Both the position numbers and the translations under genes were made by a program. A model generated the notes under the pieces. The model searched no databases. It was given only the letters and a program-made list of their open reading frames with translations, and had not been told where the DNA came from. A stretch of 25,229 nucleotides of DNA, taken from the NCBI GenBank assembly GCA_900554565.1, contig USHX01000018.1:1-25229 (forward strand), written 5' to 3'. Position 1 is the stretch's first letter. Every line of letters starts with the position of its first letter. Source of the stretch: an uncultured Clostridium sp. GTDB lineage: Bacteria; Bacillota; Clostridia; TANB77; CAG-508. Shown here piece after piece: positions 7,775 through 16,441 of this stretch.

Positions 7775-8278
7775 ATGGAAATATTCACATTATTAGAAAC
7801 ATTAGAAGACTTACTAGAAAACAGCAGAAGTCTACCATTTACAGACAAAGGAATTGTAGATAAAGAAGAAATGCTAGACTTAATAAAAGAAATAAGAATA
7901 AAACTTCCAGATGAATTAAAACAAGCAAAATGGGTAAAAGAAGAAAGACAACGTATATTGGTTGAAGCCCAAAAAGAAGCAGATGGAATAGTAAAAGAAG
8001 CCGAAAACAGAATAATTGCAATGATAGATGAACATGAAATAACAAGAAAAGCATATGACCAAAAAACAGAAATCATTGAAACAGCAAATGAAATGTCAAG
8101 AGAAATATCAAAAGGAACAAAAGAATATGCTGACAGTTTATTGGCAAACACAGAAGATGTATTAAATGAAACATTAAATAAGCTAGGAACTAACATGACA
8201 GAAGCTTTAAACTTAATGCAAATTTCATTAGAAGATACAATAAAAACAATACAAAATAGTAGAAAAGAATTAAAATAA
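7775..8278 (+). CDS. Coiled-coil protein resembling V-ATPase subunit H / DivIVA-like proteins
   Basis: This 167-residue protein is almost entirely helical. It opens with MEIFTLLETLEDLLENSRSL, then a conserved-looking D-K-E-E-M-L-D-L-I-K-E-I-R-I-K-L-P-D-E-L-K-Q-A segment at about residues 30-51, followed by a Glu/Lys/Ala-rich coiled coil (about residues 55-130) in which A-Q-K-E-A-D-x-I-V-K-E-A-E recalls peripheral-stalk proteins. No membrane segment or catalytic motif is present. Proteins of this kind occur near rsmD/coaD in clostridia and are often labelled ATPase or DivIVA-like without experimental backing. A GAAAGGGG site supports the start. It is probably cotranscribed with rsmD; a long hairpin follows the stop. 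Confidence 0.75.
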   Translation: MEIFTLLETLEDLLENSRSLPFTDKGIVDKEEMLDLIKEIRIKLPDELKQAKWVKEERQRILVEAQKEADGIVKEAENRIIAMIDEHEITRKAYDQKTEIIETANEMSREISKGTKEYADSLLANTEDVLNETLNKLGTNMTEALNLMQISLEDTIKTIQNSRKELK

Positions 8279-8281
8279 GAC

Positions 8282-8333
8282 AAAAGTCAGATGTCAGAAG
8301 TCCACAAAACAAGACTTTTGAAATCTGGCTTTT
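8282..8333 (+). terminator. Long imperfect hairpin, likely terminator before ftsK
   Basis: AAAAGTCAGAT (8282-8292) pairs with ATCTGGCTTTT (8323-8333), and TCAGAAGTC (8294-8302) with GACTTTTGA (8313-8321), giving about 20 bp with G-U pairs around a 10-nt loop. The T-run is only the last four bases of the arm, so termination may be weak or the structure may serve as a processing site. A TTGAAA (8318-8323) lies in its 3' arm, but the matching -10 (TAGAAC, 18 nt on) is poor. Confidence 0.6.
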
Positions 8334-8393
8334 AACAAATGTAGAACAAAATCTAGGAACTAGACTTATAGATTAAGAAGGGAACGAATAAAA

Positions 8394-10868
8394 ATGGCAA
8401 AGAAAAGAAGATATAAGAAAAAGAAAAAAGCAGCTTCTAATTTAGATATAGCGATAGTTACACTAATAGTACTTAGTGTTCTTTTGGCTGTTTTAATATA
8501 TACAAAATCAGGAGTTGTAGGAATAAAATTAAATGAAATATTAGGTGGAATGTTTGGCGTAATGCAATATGTATTACCAATTGGAATGTTTGCAGTAGCT
8601 ATAAAAATAGCATGTGATGGAACAGAAGACCTAACACCAAAATTAGTACAATATGGAATAGCAATTATAAGTTTATCAATTGTATTTAGTGTATTTCAAA
8701 TATCAAGTGGAGAATTACAATCATCTAAAGAATTATCAGAACTTGTAAAAGATAGCTATTATCTTGGCTCACAAAGCAAAGGTGGAGGAGCAATTGGAGC
8801 AGTTGCAGCAGTACCACTTGCAAAATTGCTAGGAGATATTGGAGCAGTAATATTATGTATAGGAATAGCAATAATACTATTAGTATTCACATTTGGAGTA
8901 AATCTATCAGAAATGATAAACATGTTCTTAGATAGAGTTGAAGAAAAAAGAGAAGAAAGATTTGAAAGAAAAGAAGAACTTGCAAAAGAACGCAAAAAAG
9001 AAAAAGCTAAAAAGCATGAACCAGAAGAATATGAAGAAACACCAGCACAAAGAAGAAAAAGACAAAGAGAAGAAAGAAGACAAAAACAACAACAAGCAAT
9101 GAAAGAACATTTAAGAGATAATGACCCAATGGAAGAACAAATAAAAATCAACTTTGGTGGAAGAATAGTAGAAGGTGCAGATGAAAAAATGCCATTAAAG
9201 AAATATGACCACTCAGGAGAAGACTTAGAGCCATTAACAAAACAAAGCAAAATGAAAAAAAGACAAATGGTAATGCAAGAAAGTGAACCAGATGTTATAG
9301 AAAGCAATTTATTTAAAGATGTTGAAGAACAAAAAGAAGAAAAGAAAAAAGCAGTTTTACAATTAGAACATGCTCAAATAGTTGAAGATGAACATTATGA
9401 ATATCCACCAGTAGAAATACTTAGCAAGCCATCAAAAAGAGCTATAAAAGGTGGAGCAAAAGCATTAACAGAGACGGCAACAAGACTACAAAAAACATTA
9501 TATAGTTTTGGAGTCTCAGCCAAAGTTGAAAATGTCTCTGTAGGACCAGCAATAACAAGATATGAACTAAAACCAGCAGAAGGTGTTAGAGTTAGCAAAA
9601 TAGCAAACCTTGCAGATGACATAGCACTAAATTTAGCAGCAGAAACAATAAGAATTGAAGCACCAATACCAGGAAAACAAGCAGTTGGAATAGAAGTACC
9701 AAACAAAGAAAAAGAAGCAGTACACTTAAGAGAAGTTCTAGATAGTGATGATTTTAAAGAAAATAAATCAAAATTAGCAATAGCACTTGGAAAAGATGTT
9801 GCAGGAAACATACAGCTAGCAGACATTGCAAAAATGCCACATGTTATGATAGCTGGTTCAACAGGTTCTGGAAAGAGTGTATGTATAAACACAATAATAA
9901 CAAGTATCATTTATCATGCAAAACCAAGTGAAGTAAAATTCGTAATGGTAGACCCAAAAGTTGTTGAATTATCAGTTTATAATGGAATACCACACTTACT
10001 AATTCCAGTAGTAACAGATCCAAGAAAAGCGGCTGGTGCACTTGCATGGGCAGTACAAGAAATGGAAGACAGATATAGTAAATTTGCAAGCAAGGGAGTA
10101 CGTGACTTAAAAGGATATAATAAAGCAATAGAAAAAGAAAATGAAGCAGGAAAATTACCACAAATAGTAATAATAATAGATGAGCTTGCAGACTTAATGA
10201 TGGTAGCAAAAAATGATGTTGAAGATGCAATTTGTCGTTTAGCACAAAAAGCCAGAGCAGCAGGAATGCACTTAGTAATTGCAACACAAAGACCATCAGT
10301 AGATGTTATCACAGGATTAATAAAAGCAAACATACCATCTAGAATAGCATTTGCAGTATCATCACAAGTTGACTCAAGAACAATACTAGATAGTGTTGGT
10401 GCAGAAAAATTACTAGGAAAAGGAGATATGCTATATTTCCCATCAGGAGCACCAAAACCATACAGAGTTCAAGGAGCATTTGTATCAGATGATGAAGTAG
10501 AAAAAATAGTAGATTTCATAAAATCAAATGGAACAGCAACATATAGTGAAGATATACTAGAATCAATAGAAAACAGTAATAAAACAGACAAAGAACTAGC
10601 TCAAGAACAAGCACAAGATGATGATGCAGATCCATTTTTAATGGATGCAATACAAACAGTAGTTGAAACAGGACAAGCATCAACATCATTTATACAAAGA
10701 AGATTTAAAGTAGGATATGCAAGAGCAGGTAGAATTATAGACCAAATGGAAGAAAGAGGAGTAATATCAGGTTACCAAGGAAGCAAACCAAGAGAAGTAT
10801 TAATGAGTTTAGAAAGACTAAATGAATTAAAAATGAGTGGTGATATGCAAACAGAAGAAAAAAATTAA
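8394..10868 (+). CDS. ftsK: DNA translocase FtsK/SpoIIIE
   Basis: These hexameric motors pump chromosomal DNA through the closing septum (or into the forespore in spore formers). The 824-residue protein has about four N-terminal transmembrane segments within residues 18-190, then a charged, Glu/Arg/Lys-rich linker (about 180-340). The motor follows: an alpha domain from about 350, Walker A GSTGSGKS (K494), Walker B IVIIIDELAD (D596, E597), and RPSVDVITGLIKANIPSRIA plus the downstream LDSVGAEKLLGKGDML. The C-terminal winged-helix gamma domain (about 755-815, RRFKVGYARAGRIIDQMEERGV), which reads KOPS/SRS sites, is intact. AGAAGGGA precedes the ATG. Whether it acts as general FtsK or sporulation SpoIIIE cannot be decided from sequence. 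Confidence 0.96.
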   Translation: MAKKRRYKKKKKAASNLDIAIVTLIVLSVLLAVLIYTKSGVVGIKLNEILGGMFGVMQYVLPIGMFAVAIKIACDGTEDLTPKLVQYGIAIISLSIVFSVFQISSGELQSSKELSELVKDSYYLGSQSKGGGAIGAVAAVPLAKLLGDIGAVILCIGIAIILLVFTFGVNLSEMINMFLDRVEEKREERFERKEELAKERKKEKAKKHEPEEYEETPAQRRKRQREERRQKQQQAMKEHLRDNDPMEEQIKINFGGRIVEGADEKMPLKKYDHSGEDLEPLTKQSKMKKRQMVMQESEPDVIESNLFKDVEEQKEEKKKAVLQLEHAQIVEDEHYEYPPVEILSKPSKRAIKGGAKALTETATRLQKTLYSFGVSAKVENVSVGPAITRYELKPAEGVRVSKIANLADDIALNLAAETIRIEAPIPGKQAVGIEVPNKEKEAVHLREVLDSDDFKENKSKLAIALGKDVAGNIQLADIAKMPHVMIAGSTGSGKSVCINTIITSIIYHAKPSEVKFVMVDPKVVELSVYNGIPHLLIPVVTDPRKAAGALAWAVQEMEDRYSKFASKGVRDLKGYNKAIEKENEAGKLPQIVIIIDELADLMMVAKNDVEDAICRLAQKARAAGMHLVIATQRPSVDVITGLIKANIPSRIAFAVSSQVDSRTILDSVGAEKLLGKGDMLYFPSGAPKPYRVQGAFVSDDEVEKIVDFIKSNGTATYSEDILESIENSNKTDKELAQEQAQDDDADPFLMDAIQTVVETGQASTSFIQRRFKVGYARAGRIIDQMEERGVISGYQGSKPREVLMSLERLNELKMSGDMQTEEKN

Positions 10869-10883
10869 GGAAGGAGAAAAAAT

Positions 10884-12467
10884 TTGCAAAAAAGAGAAGA
10901 AAAATTTTTCGAAAAGATAGTAAAAAAAGATTATAATGACAAACTAGAAAAAATACTAGAAAAAAAAGCTTTTGCAGAAGATGCTAAAAGCATTCTCCTT
11001 AATATATTATATAAAATAGAAGCATCATATAAAGACTATAAACAAGTAAAACAAAATGTAGAAACAAAAGAAGAAATAATAGAAGGAATAATAGAAACAA
11101 TACAAAATGAATGTCAAAAAATAAAATTGATAAATCCAAACTCAGAAGAAAGTTCTTTAATAGGAAACAGAACATTTTTAGTAGAAAAAAATTACGGAAA
11201 AATATATTGTTATAACATAGAAAGAAAATTATTATATTGCTTATCTAAAATAGGAAAAAGCGAAAACATAATAAATGACAAATACTTCATCTTAAAAGAG
11301 ACATTAAAAGACCTAATAAATGTAGGAGACAATATAAATGAAGTAGAACCATTAAGAGACTTTAATGGATATTCATGGACAACAATACCAAAAGAAATAG
11401 AAAGCATAGAACATAACTTAATATATCAGAATTTGATTTTATTAGTAGGAATAGAATTTATGAAAAAGTGGACAAAAAATAAAGAAATACTAATAGACTA
11501 TCTAGAAATATTTGAAAATAAAATCAAAGAAAACTATGGAGAAAATGGAATAAAATATATAGAAGATTTAAAAGAAATATCAATTTTACTAGAAATGAAA
11601 TTTGACCAAAGAAAAACGACAGAATTTCTAAAATTGAAACAAGAAAATGAAAAAGCGTTAGAAGAAATACAAGACAATGTGAAATTTGTAGAAGAAATAA
11701 CAAAAGAAAAAAGAAAATTAACAGAACAAATAAAAAATATAGATGAAACAATAAACAACAAAGACTTGTTGCAACAAGAATATATTAGAAGAAATGAAGC
11801 CTTACCATTAGAAAAGAAAATATTTAGTATGAGAATATTATCACAACTAATGGCAAAAGAAAGAGAAGAAAAACTAAACAAAATAGAAAAACTAAACAGA
11901 TTATTAAATCCACAAAATTTTGTTGAATATAAAAGAGAATTAGAGCAAAAGCAAAAATATCTAAAAATATTAGACACAAAAAACATAGAAGAAAAAATAG
12001 AAAAACTAAAATTAGAAATGCAAAAAATCTTCATGCAATGTATGAAAATCAAAATTGAAAAAGCACAAACAAAACAAGAAATTCAAAAATTAGTATATGA
12101 ATATAGATATTATTTAATGATTCCATACAACAAAGAAGGAAAGAGCATTTATGAAATAAATGAACTAGAAAAAATGCAAGAAGACCTAACAAAAACAATA
12201 CTAGAAAAAACACATAAAACAAAAGTAATACAAAAATTTTCAAAACAAGAAGAAGCAGATTACAAACTAATGAAAAATATATTTACAACAAGAGCAATAA
12301 ACTTAGAAGAAATATATATAAAATTAACAAAAGAAAAAGATGGATATTTTATACACATATATGATGAAAATAGTTATGAAGAAAAAACAAAATTAGAAAT
12401 GCAAGAAGAATTAAATAAAAGGCAATTAGAAATAAGATTTAACAAAAAAGTAAAAGCTTTTTATTAA
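10884..12467 (+). CDS. Large coiled-coil protein of unknown function
   Basis: I do not recognise this 527-residue protein. It is soluble-looking, with no signal peptide or membrane segment, very rich in Lys, Glu and Ile. The first half (to about 240) is helical with a less charged patch around 95-165 (RTFLVEKNYGKIYCYNIERK, then SWTTIPKEIESIEHN). Residues about 240-300 and 320-400 look like antiparallel coiled coils. The C-terminus (about 405-527) becomes more globular, with YEYRYYLMIPYN and GYFIHIYDE. The TTG start is chosen because AAGGAAGGAG ends about 6 nt upstream; it lies 15 nt after ftsK, so cotranscription with the translocase is likely. That link hints at a chromosome or septum role, but it is only positional. 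Confidence 0.8.
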   Translation: MQKREEKFFEKIVKKDYNDKLEKILEKKAFAEDAKSILLNILYKIEASYKDYKQVKQNVETKEEIIEGIIETIQNECQKIKLINPNSEESSLIGNRTFLVEKNYGKIYCYNIERKLLYCLSKIGKSENIINDKYFILKETLKDLINVGDNINEVEPLRDFNGYSWTTIPKEIESIEHNLIYQNLILLVGIEFMKKWTKNKEILIDYLEIFENKIKENYGENGIKYIEDLKEISILLEMKFDQRKTTEFLKLKQENEKALEEIQDNVKFVEEITKEKRKLTEQIKNIDETINNKDLLQQEYIRRNEALPLEKKIFSMRILSQLMAKEREEKLNKIEKLNRLLNPQNFVEYKRELEQKQKYLKILDTKNIEEKIEKLKLEMQKIFMQCMKIKIEKAQTKQEIQKLVYEYRYYLMIPYNKEGKSIYEINELEKMQEDLTKTILEKTHKTKVIQKFSKQEEADYKLMKNIFTTRAINLEEIYIKLTKEKDGYFIHIYDENSYEEKTKLEMQEELNKRQLEIRFNKKVKAFY

Positions 12468-12531
12468 AGGTGCAGTTCTAGCAAAAAACAAAGCCTTACA
12501 AAGAACTAGGCAAGAAAGGATGATATAAAAT

Positions 12532-14175
12532 ATGAAAATAACATTTTTAGGAGCTACAAAAACAGTAACAGGTTCAAACTATTTAGTAGAAGCTGCAGGA
12601 AAGAGATTTTTAGTAGACTGTGGAATGTGGCAAGGAAAAGCAGAACTTGAAGAACAAAACAAGGAAGACTTCAATTATGACCCAGCTCAAATAGACTTTA
12701 TGCTATTAACACATGCACATATAGACCATTCTGGAAGAATACCAAAATTATATAACGAAGGATTTAAAGGCCCAATATATGCACACAAAGCAACATGTGA
12801 CCTATGTGCTCTAATGTTGCCAGATAGTGGACATATTCAAGAAATGGAAAATGAATGGAAAAACAGAAAAAGAGTAAGAAAAGGTGAAAAGGAAGTACCA
12901 CCACTATACACAGCAGAAGAAGCAGCAAAATGTTTAGAAATATTCCAAGAAGTACAATATGATGAAATAATAGAAATAACAAAAGATATACAAGTAAGAT
13001 TTAATGATGCAGGACACATGTTAGGTTCAAGCATAATAGAACTATGGGTAACAGAAGATGGAAAAACAACAAAAACAGTATTTACAGGAGATTTAGGAAA
13101 CAATGATATCCCATTACTAGGTGAACCAACAATGATAGAAACTGCAGACACATTAGTAATGGAATCAACATATGGAAGTAGACTACACATAAGAAATGAT
13201 GAAAAAGCAACAATGTTCTTAGACATAGTATCACAAACACTAGACAATGGTGGAACAGTAGTAATACCATCATTTGCAGTAGGAAGAACACAAGAAATAC
13301 TATATGAAATAAACAAATTAAAAGACATTATAAAAGATGAAGAATTCAAAAGAAAATACAAAACACTAATGAAAGCATCAGTATATGTAGATAGCCCACT
13401 TGCAATATCTGCAACAGAAGTATTTAGAGAAAACACATATCTATTTGATGATGAAGTAAAAGAAGAAATAATGAAAGGTGATAATCCACTAGAATTCCCA
13501 GGACTTGAATTTACAAGAACAGCAGATGAATCAAAAGCATTAAATGAAGACCCAAGACCAAGCATAATAATTTCAGCAAGTGGAATGTGTGAAGTTGGAA
13601 GAATAAAACATCATTTAAAACATAACCTATGGAATCCAAAATCAACAATACTATTTGTTGGATATCAAGCACCTGGAACATTAGGATATAACATAGTAAA
13701 TGGAGCTAAAAGAGTAAAAATATTTGGAGAAGAAATTGCAGTAAATGCAAGAGTTGAATATATAGAAGGATATTCAGGTCATGCTGACCAACAAGGATTA
13801 ATGAACTTTGTATATTCATTTATAAAAAAACCAAAAAATATCTTTTTAGTACATGGTGAACCAGAATCACAAGAAGTGCTAAAAGAAAAATTAGAAACAG
13901 AAACAAATATACCAGTAATAATACCAGAATTTGGTGAAACATATGACATTAATGACCAAATTACAATGACACATAAAATACAAAGAAAATCAGGAATACC
14001 ATCAAGAGCAGAAATATTAGAAAGACTACAAACATTAAAATCAGAAATGGAAGACATGGAAAACTATGTAAAACAAGATGTAGAAAATAAAAACTTAACA
14101 GATAGAGACATATTTAGAATAAACGAAAAAGTAAAAGACTTAGAAAAACAAATATTAAACGTAATAGAAGGATAG
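12532..14175 (+). CDS. Metallo-beta-lactamase / beta-CASP RNA-processing nuclease (YSH1/CPSF-like)
   Basis: The 547-residue protein has the full metallo-beta-lactamase and beta-CASP layout. N-terminal MKITFLGATKTVTGSNYLV is typical; zinc motifs follow: THAHIDHSG (H61, H63, D65, H66), FNDAGHMLGS and FTGDLGN. The beta-CASP insert includes ESTYGSRLH, IPSFAVGRTQEILYEI and SASGMCEVGRIKHHL. The Zn-binding C-terminal RMMBL part has GYSGHADQQGLMNFV and FLVHGEPES. Family members are endo/exoribonucleases related to CPSF-73; this bacterial branch is less studied than RNase J, which is longer at its C-terminus and starts differently. The C-terminal tail (about 485-547) is a coiled coil. GAAAGGATG precedes the start. 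It lies between an unknown coiled-coil gene and a GH15 gene with 60-nt gaps. Confidence 0.9.
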   Translation: MKITFLGATKTVTGSNYLVEAAGKRFLVDCGMWQGKAELEEQNKEDFNYDPAQIDFMLLTHAHIDHSGRIPKLYNEGFKGPIYAHKATCDLCALMLPDSGHIQEMENEWKNRKRVRKGEKEVPPLYTAEEAAKCLEIFQEVQYDEIIEITKDIQVRFNDAGHMLGSSIIELWVTEDGKTTKTVFTGDLGNNDIPLLGEPTMIETADTLVMESTYGSRLHIRNDEKATMFLDIVSQTLDNGGTVVIPSFAVGRTQEILYEINKLKDIIKDEEFKRKYKTLMKASVYVDSPLAISATEVFRENTYLFDDEVKEEIMKGDNPLEFPGLEFTRTADESKALNEDPRPSIIISASGMCEVGRIKHHLKHNLWNPKSTILFVGYQAPGTLGYNIVNGAKRVKIFGEEIAVNARVEYIEGYSGHADQQGLMNFVYSFIKKPKNIFLVHGEPESQEVLKEKLETETNIPVIIPEFGETYDINDQITMTHKIQRKSGIPSRAEILERLQTLKSEMEDMENYVKQDVENKNLTDRDIFRINEKVKDLEKQILNVIEG

Positions 14176-14213
14176 TACACGAAAGAAAACTTTCCAGCTA
14201 GAGTTTGTGCTAT
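14172..14213 (+). promoter_or_regulatory. Nested hairpin between the nuclease gene and the GH15 gene
   Basis: ATAGTACA (14172-14179) pairs with TGTGCTAT (14206-14213), enclosing a second 5-bp hairpin (14181-14185 with 14190-14194, loop AAAA). It overlaps the stop codon of the nuclease gene and ends shortly before the GH15 ribosome binding site. There is no U-tract, so it is more likely a processing or leader structure than a terminator; chance is possible. Confidence 0.35.
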
Positions 14214-14234
14214 TTAGAAGGGAACTAGATAAAA

Positions 14235-16205
14235 ATGGAAAACAAATATTTAAATGAAGCTATAATTGGAAATAAAAATATGATTGCAACATTTACATCA
14301 AAAGGTGAACTACAAAGAATGTATTTTCCAAGTAAAGATAACAGGCAATATATAAATTATTTCCATACAGGAGTGCAAATAAATGATTCAGATTTAATAT
14401 ATTTACATGATGATATAAACAATGTATATAAACAATATTATGATACAGACACAAATGTATTAAATACAGAAGTAACTAACACATATTTCAACCTAAAAAT
14501 GGTCCAAACAGATTTCGTAATGTTAAAAGAAAATGTATTAGTAAAAAAATACATATTTCTAAATGAAGGAAAAATAGACCTAAATACTAAATTTTATATT
14601 CATTCTGAATTGCTATCAGACCAAAATAATTTCGTAGGTTGTAAAATTATAGATAATGGAATGATGCAATATGCACATGATTTTGTAGTATCAACATTTG
14701 CAAAAGGTGAAAAAATAGTAAAACACCAAATAAATGGAAGTAAAGAAACAATAAAAAGATGTGAAATACAAGATAAAGACTATATTGGAATGTCAAAAGA
14801 TGCAAGCATTTGCTATGATATAGGAACAATAAAACCACAAGAAAAGAAAGAACTTGAAATATGCATTTTAGTTGATGAAAATAGAAATATATCAGAAATG
14901 GAAGATGAAATAGACAGAATAACAAAAATAGATTTAAATAAAGAATATACTCAAACAAAATCATATTGGAGAAAATATGTAAAATCACACAATGGTTTAA
15001 ATCTAAAAGAACCAGAAAACAGTTATGAAGAAAGAATATTTGAGATATACAAAAGAAGTATATTATTATTTCCACTATTAACAAACCAAGAAACAGGCGG
15101 AATAATAGCATCTCCAGAAATAGATGAAAACTTTTCAAAATGTGGTAGATATGCATACTGTTGGCCAAGAGATGCAGTATTTATGACAAAAGCAATGGAT
15201 ATTGTAAAAATGGAAAAAGAAACAGAAAAATTCTATAAAAATTTCTGCAAAAAAACACAAAGTAAAAATGGAATGTGGGAGCAACGATTCTTTACAGATG
15301 GAAAACTAGCACCATGCTGGGGATATCAAGTTGATGAAACAGCAAGTGTTGTATATGGAGTATATGAACATTACAAATATGTTAAATCAGAAAAATTCCT
15401 AAAAGATAATTTGAAAATGTGTGAAAACGCAGTAGACTTTTTAAAGAAATATATAAAAGATTGGTTAGGAATTGATGGAATAGATGAAATAAGAAAAGAT
15501 GTTGTAAAAGAAGAAATAGAAGAAGAAACTAAAAAAAGAACAGGAAAAAAACACAAATATCATATAAGTTATGACTTATGGGAAATGTGTGAAGGAATAC
15601 ATCTATATTCAATTGCAAGTATTTATGCAGCATTTGATTGCATGCTAAAGATTTATAAAGAATTAGGAAAAAATACATCAAACTTTGAAAACAATAGACT
15701 AAAAGAAGAAAAAGTTCAAAAAACACAAAGAGAACTAGAAAATTTACAAGTGGAATTAAAAAAATATATAAATGAAAATTTATATGATGAACAAAAGAAA
15801 TCTTATGTAAGAAATGCAGAAGATAGAAAAATGGATATAAGTTTAATTGGAGCAGTTACACCATTTAATGTATTTAAGCCCAAAGAAGCAAAAGTAAGAA
15901 ATACAATAGAATGTATAAACATGACATTAAGAACATATACAGGTGGTTACCAAAGATTTGAACAAGATGGTTATATGAATGGCAATCCATGGGTAATATC
16001 AAATTTGTGGATGACATTATATTATTTACAAACTGGTGAAAAAAGAAAAGCAAAAGAAACTTTTGATTTTGTTATAAAAACAGTTGGAAAACATTATTTT
16101 CTTGGTGAACAAGTTGATAATCAAACTTTGAAACCTAATTGGGTTATTGGCCTTGGCTGGTCTCATGCAATGTTTGTTATTGTTTTAGAACAATTATATA
16201 AATAG
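14235..16205 (+). CDS. Glycoside hydrolase family 15 (glucoamylase-like) protein, cytoplasmic
   Basis: GH15 enzymes release glucose or related sugars from alpha-glucans or trehalose with inversion. The 656-residue protein has the N-terminal beta-sandwich (residues 1 to about 260) and the (alpha/alpha)6 barrel after it. Conserved points: GRYAYCWPRDAVFMTKAMD (W310, R312, D313), YDLWEMCEGIHLYS with the probable general acid E450, GGYQRFEQDGYMNGNPWVI, and FLGEQVD with the probable general base E625, closed by GLGWSHAMF. There is no signal peptide, so it likely acts on internal glycogen-type substrate. AGAAGGGA precedes the ATG. It sits just upstream of glycolytic genes, consistent with feeding glucose into glycolysis, but a separate promoter and a terminator divide it from gap. 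Confidence 0.92.
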   Translation: MENKYLNEAIIGNKNMIATFTSKGELQRMYFPSKDNRQYINYFHTGVQINDSDLIYLHDDINNVYKQYYDTDTNVLNTEVTNTYFNLKMVQTDFVMLKENVLVKKYIFLNEGKIDLNTKFYIHSELLSDQNNFVGCKIIDNGMMQYAHDFVVSTFAKGEKIVKHQINGSKETIKRCEIQDKDYIGMSKDASICYDIGTIKPQEKKELEICILVDENRNISEMEDEIDRITKIDLNKEYTQTKSYWRKYVKSHNGLNLKEPENSYEERIFEIYKRSILLFPLLTNQETGGIIASPEIDENFSKCGRYAYCWPRDAVFMTKAMDIVKMEKETEKFYKNFCKKTQSKNGMWEQRFFTDGKLAPCWGYQVDETASVVYGVYEHYKYVKSEKFLKDNLKMCENAVDFLKKYIKDWLGIDGIDEIRKDVVKEEIEEETKKRTGKKHKYHISYDLWEMCEGIHLYSIASIYAAFDCMLKIYKELGKNTSNFENNRLKEEKVQKTQRELENLQVELKKYINENLYDEQKKSYVRNAEDRKMDISLIGAVTPFNVFKPKEAKVRNTIECINMTLRTYTGGYQRFEQDGYMNGNPWVISNLWMTLYYLQTGEKRKAKETFDFVIKTVGKHYFLGEQVDNQTLKPNWVIGLGWSHAMFVIVLEQLYK

Positions 16206-16318
16206 ACTAAAATTTTTCCATGCACATTCGTCATTTCATTCAAAGCTTATATATCAAGGATTTCTTTGAGAAATTTTATCAAAAGCATTATCCAGTAACC
16301 TAAAATTAATAAATTTAT

Positions 16319-16348
16319 AAAAAAGGGGGTTGAAAACTCCTCTTTTTT
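16319..16348 (+). terminator. Terminator between GH15 and gap, overlapping the gap promoter
   Basis: AAAAAAGGGGG (16319-16329) pairs with TCCTCTTTTTT (16338-16348), with two G-U pairs, around a loop that contains TTGAAA. The 113 nt before it (16206-16318) are T/C-richer than the genes and contain only a weak hairpin (16260-16274). Confidence 0.75.
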
Positions 16349-16358
16349 GGTATAAAAT
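16330..16358 (+). promoter_or_regulatory. gap promoter, -35 in the terminator loop
   Basis: TTGAAA at 16330-16335 lies in the loop of the terminator hairpin, the T-run forms the spacer, and TAAAAT is at 16353-16358 with a 17-nt spacer. The predicted leader to gap is about 77 nt. Confidence 0.65.
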
Positions 16359-16394
16359 AATAAAGGTCTATAAAGATAGACAAAAAAACAAAAA

Positions 16395-16414
16395 TAGGGT
16401 AACTTTAAACCCTA
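16395..16414 (+). promoter_or_regulatory. Small hairpin in the gap leader
   Basis: TAGGGT (16395-16400) pairs with ACCCTA (16409-16414) around an 8-nt loop, 12 nt before the AAGGAGG site of gap. It may stabilise the 5' end of a highly expressed mRNA; no known riboswitch matches. Confidence 0.4.
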
Positions 16415-16441
16415 AATATATTATACAAGGAGGAAATTTTT

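Noticed and set aside
8356..14230. Shared GAACTAG heptamer in the leaders of ftsK (8357), the beta-CASP nuclease gene (12503) and the GH15 gene (14222)
   Set aside because: The word also occurs inside genes here, and a couple of chance copies are expected in 25 kb of this composition; the flanks do not match.
16206..16318. Possible small RNA or gene remnant between GH15 and gap
   Set aside because: Composition differs from the genes, but there is no promoter, strong structure or recognisable coding remnant.
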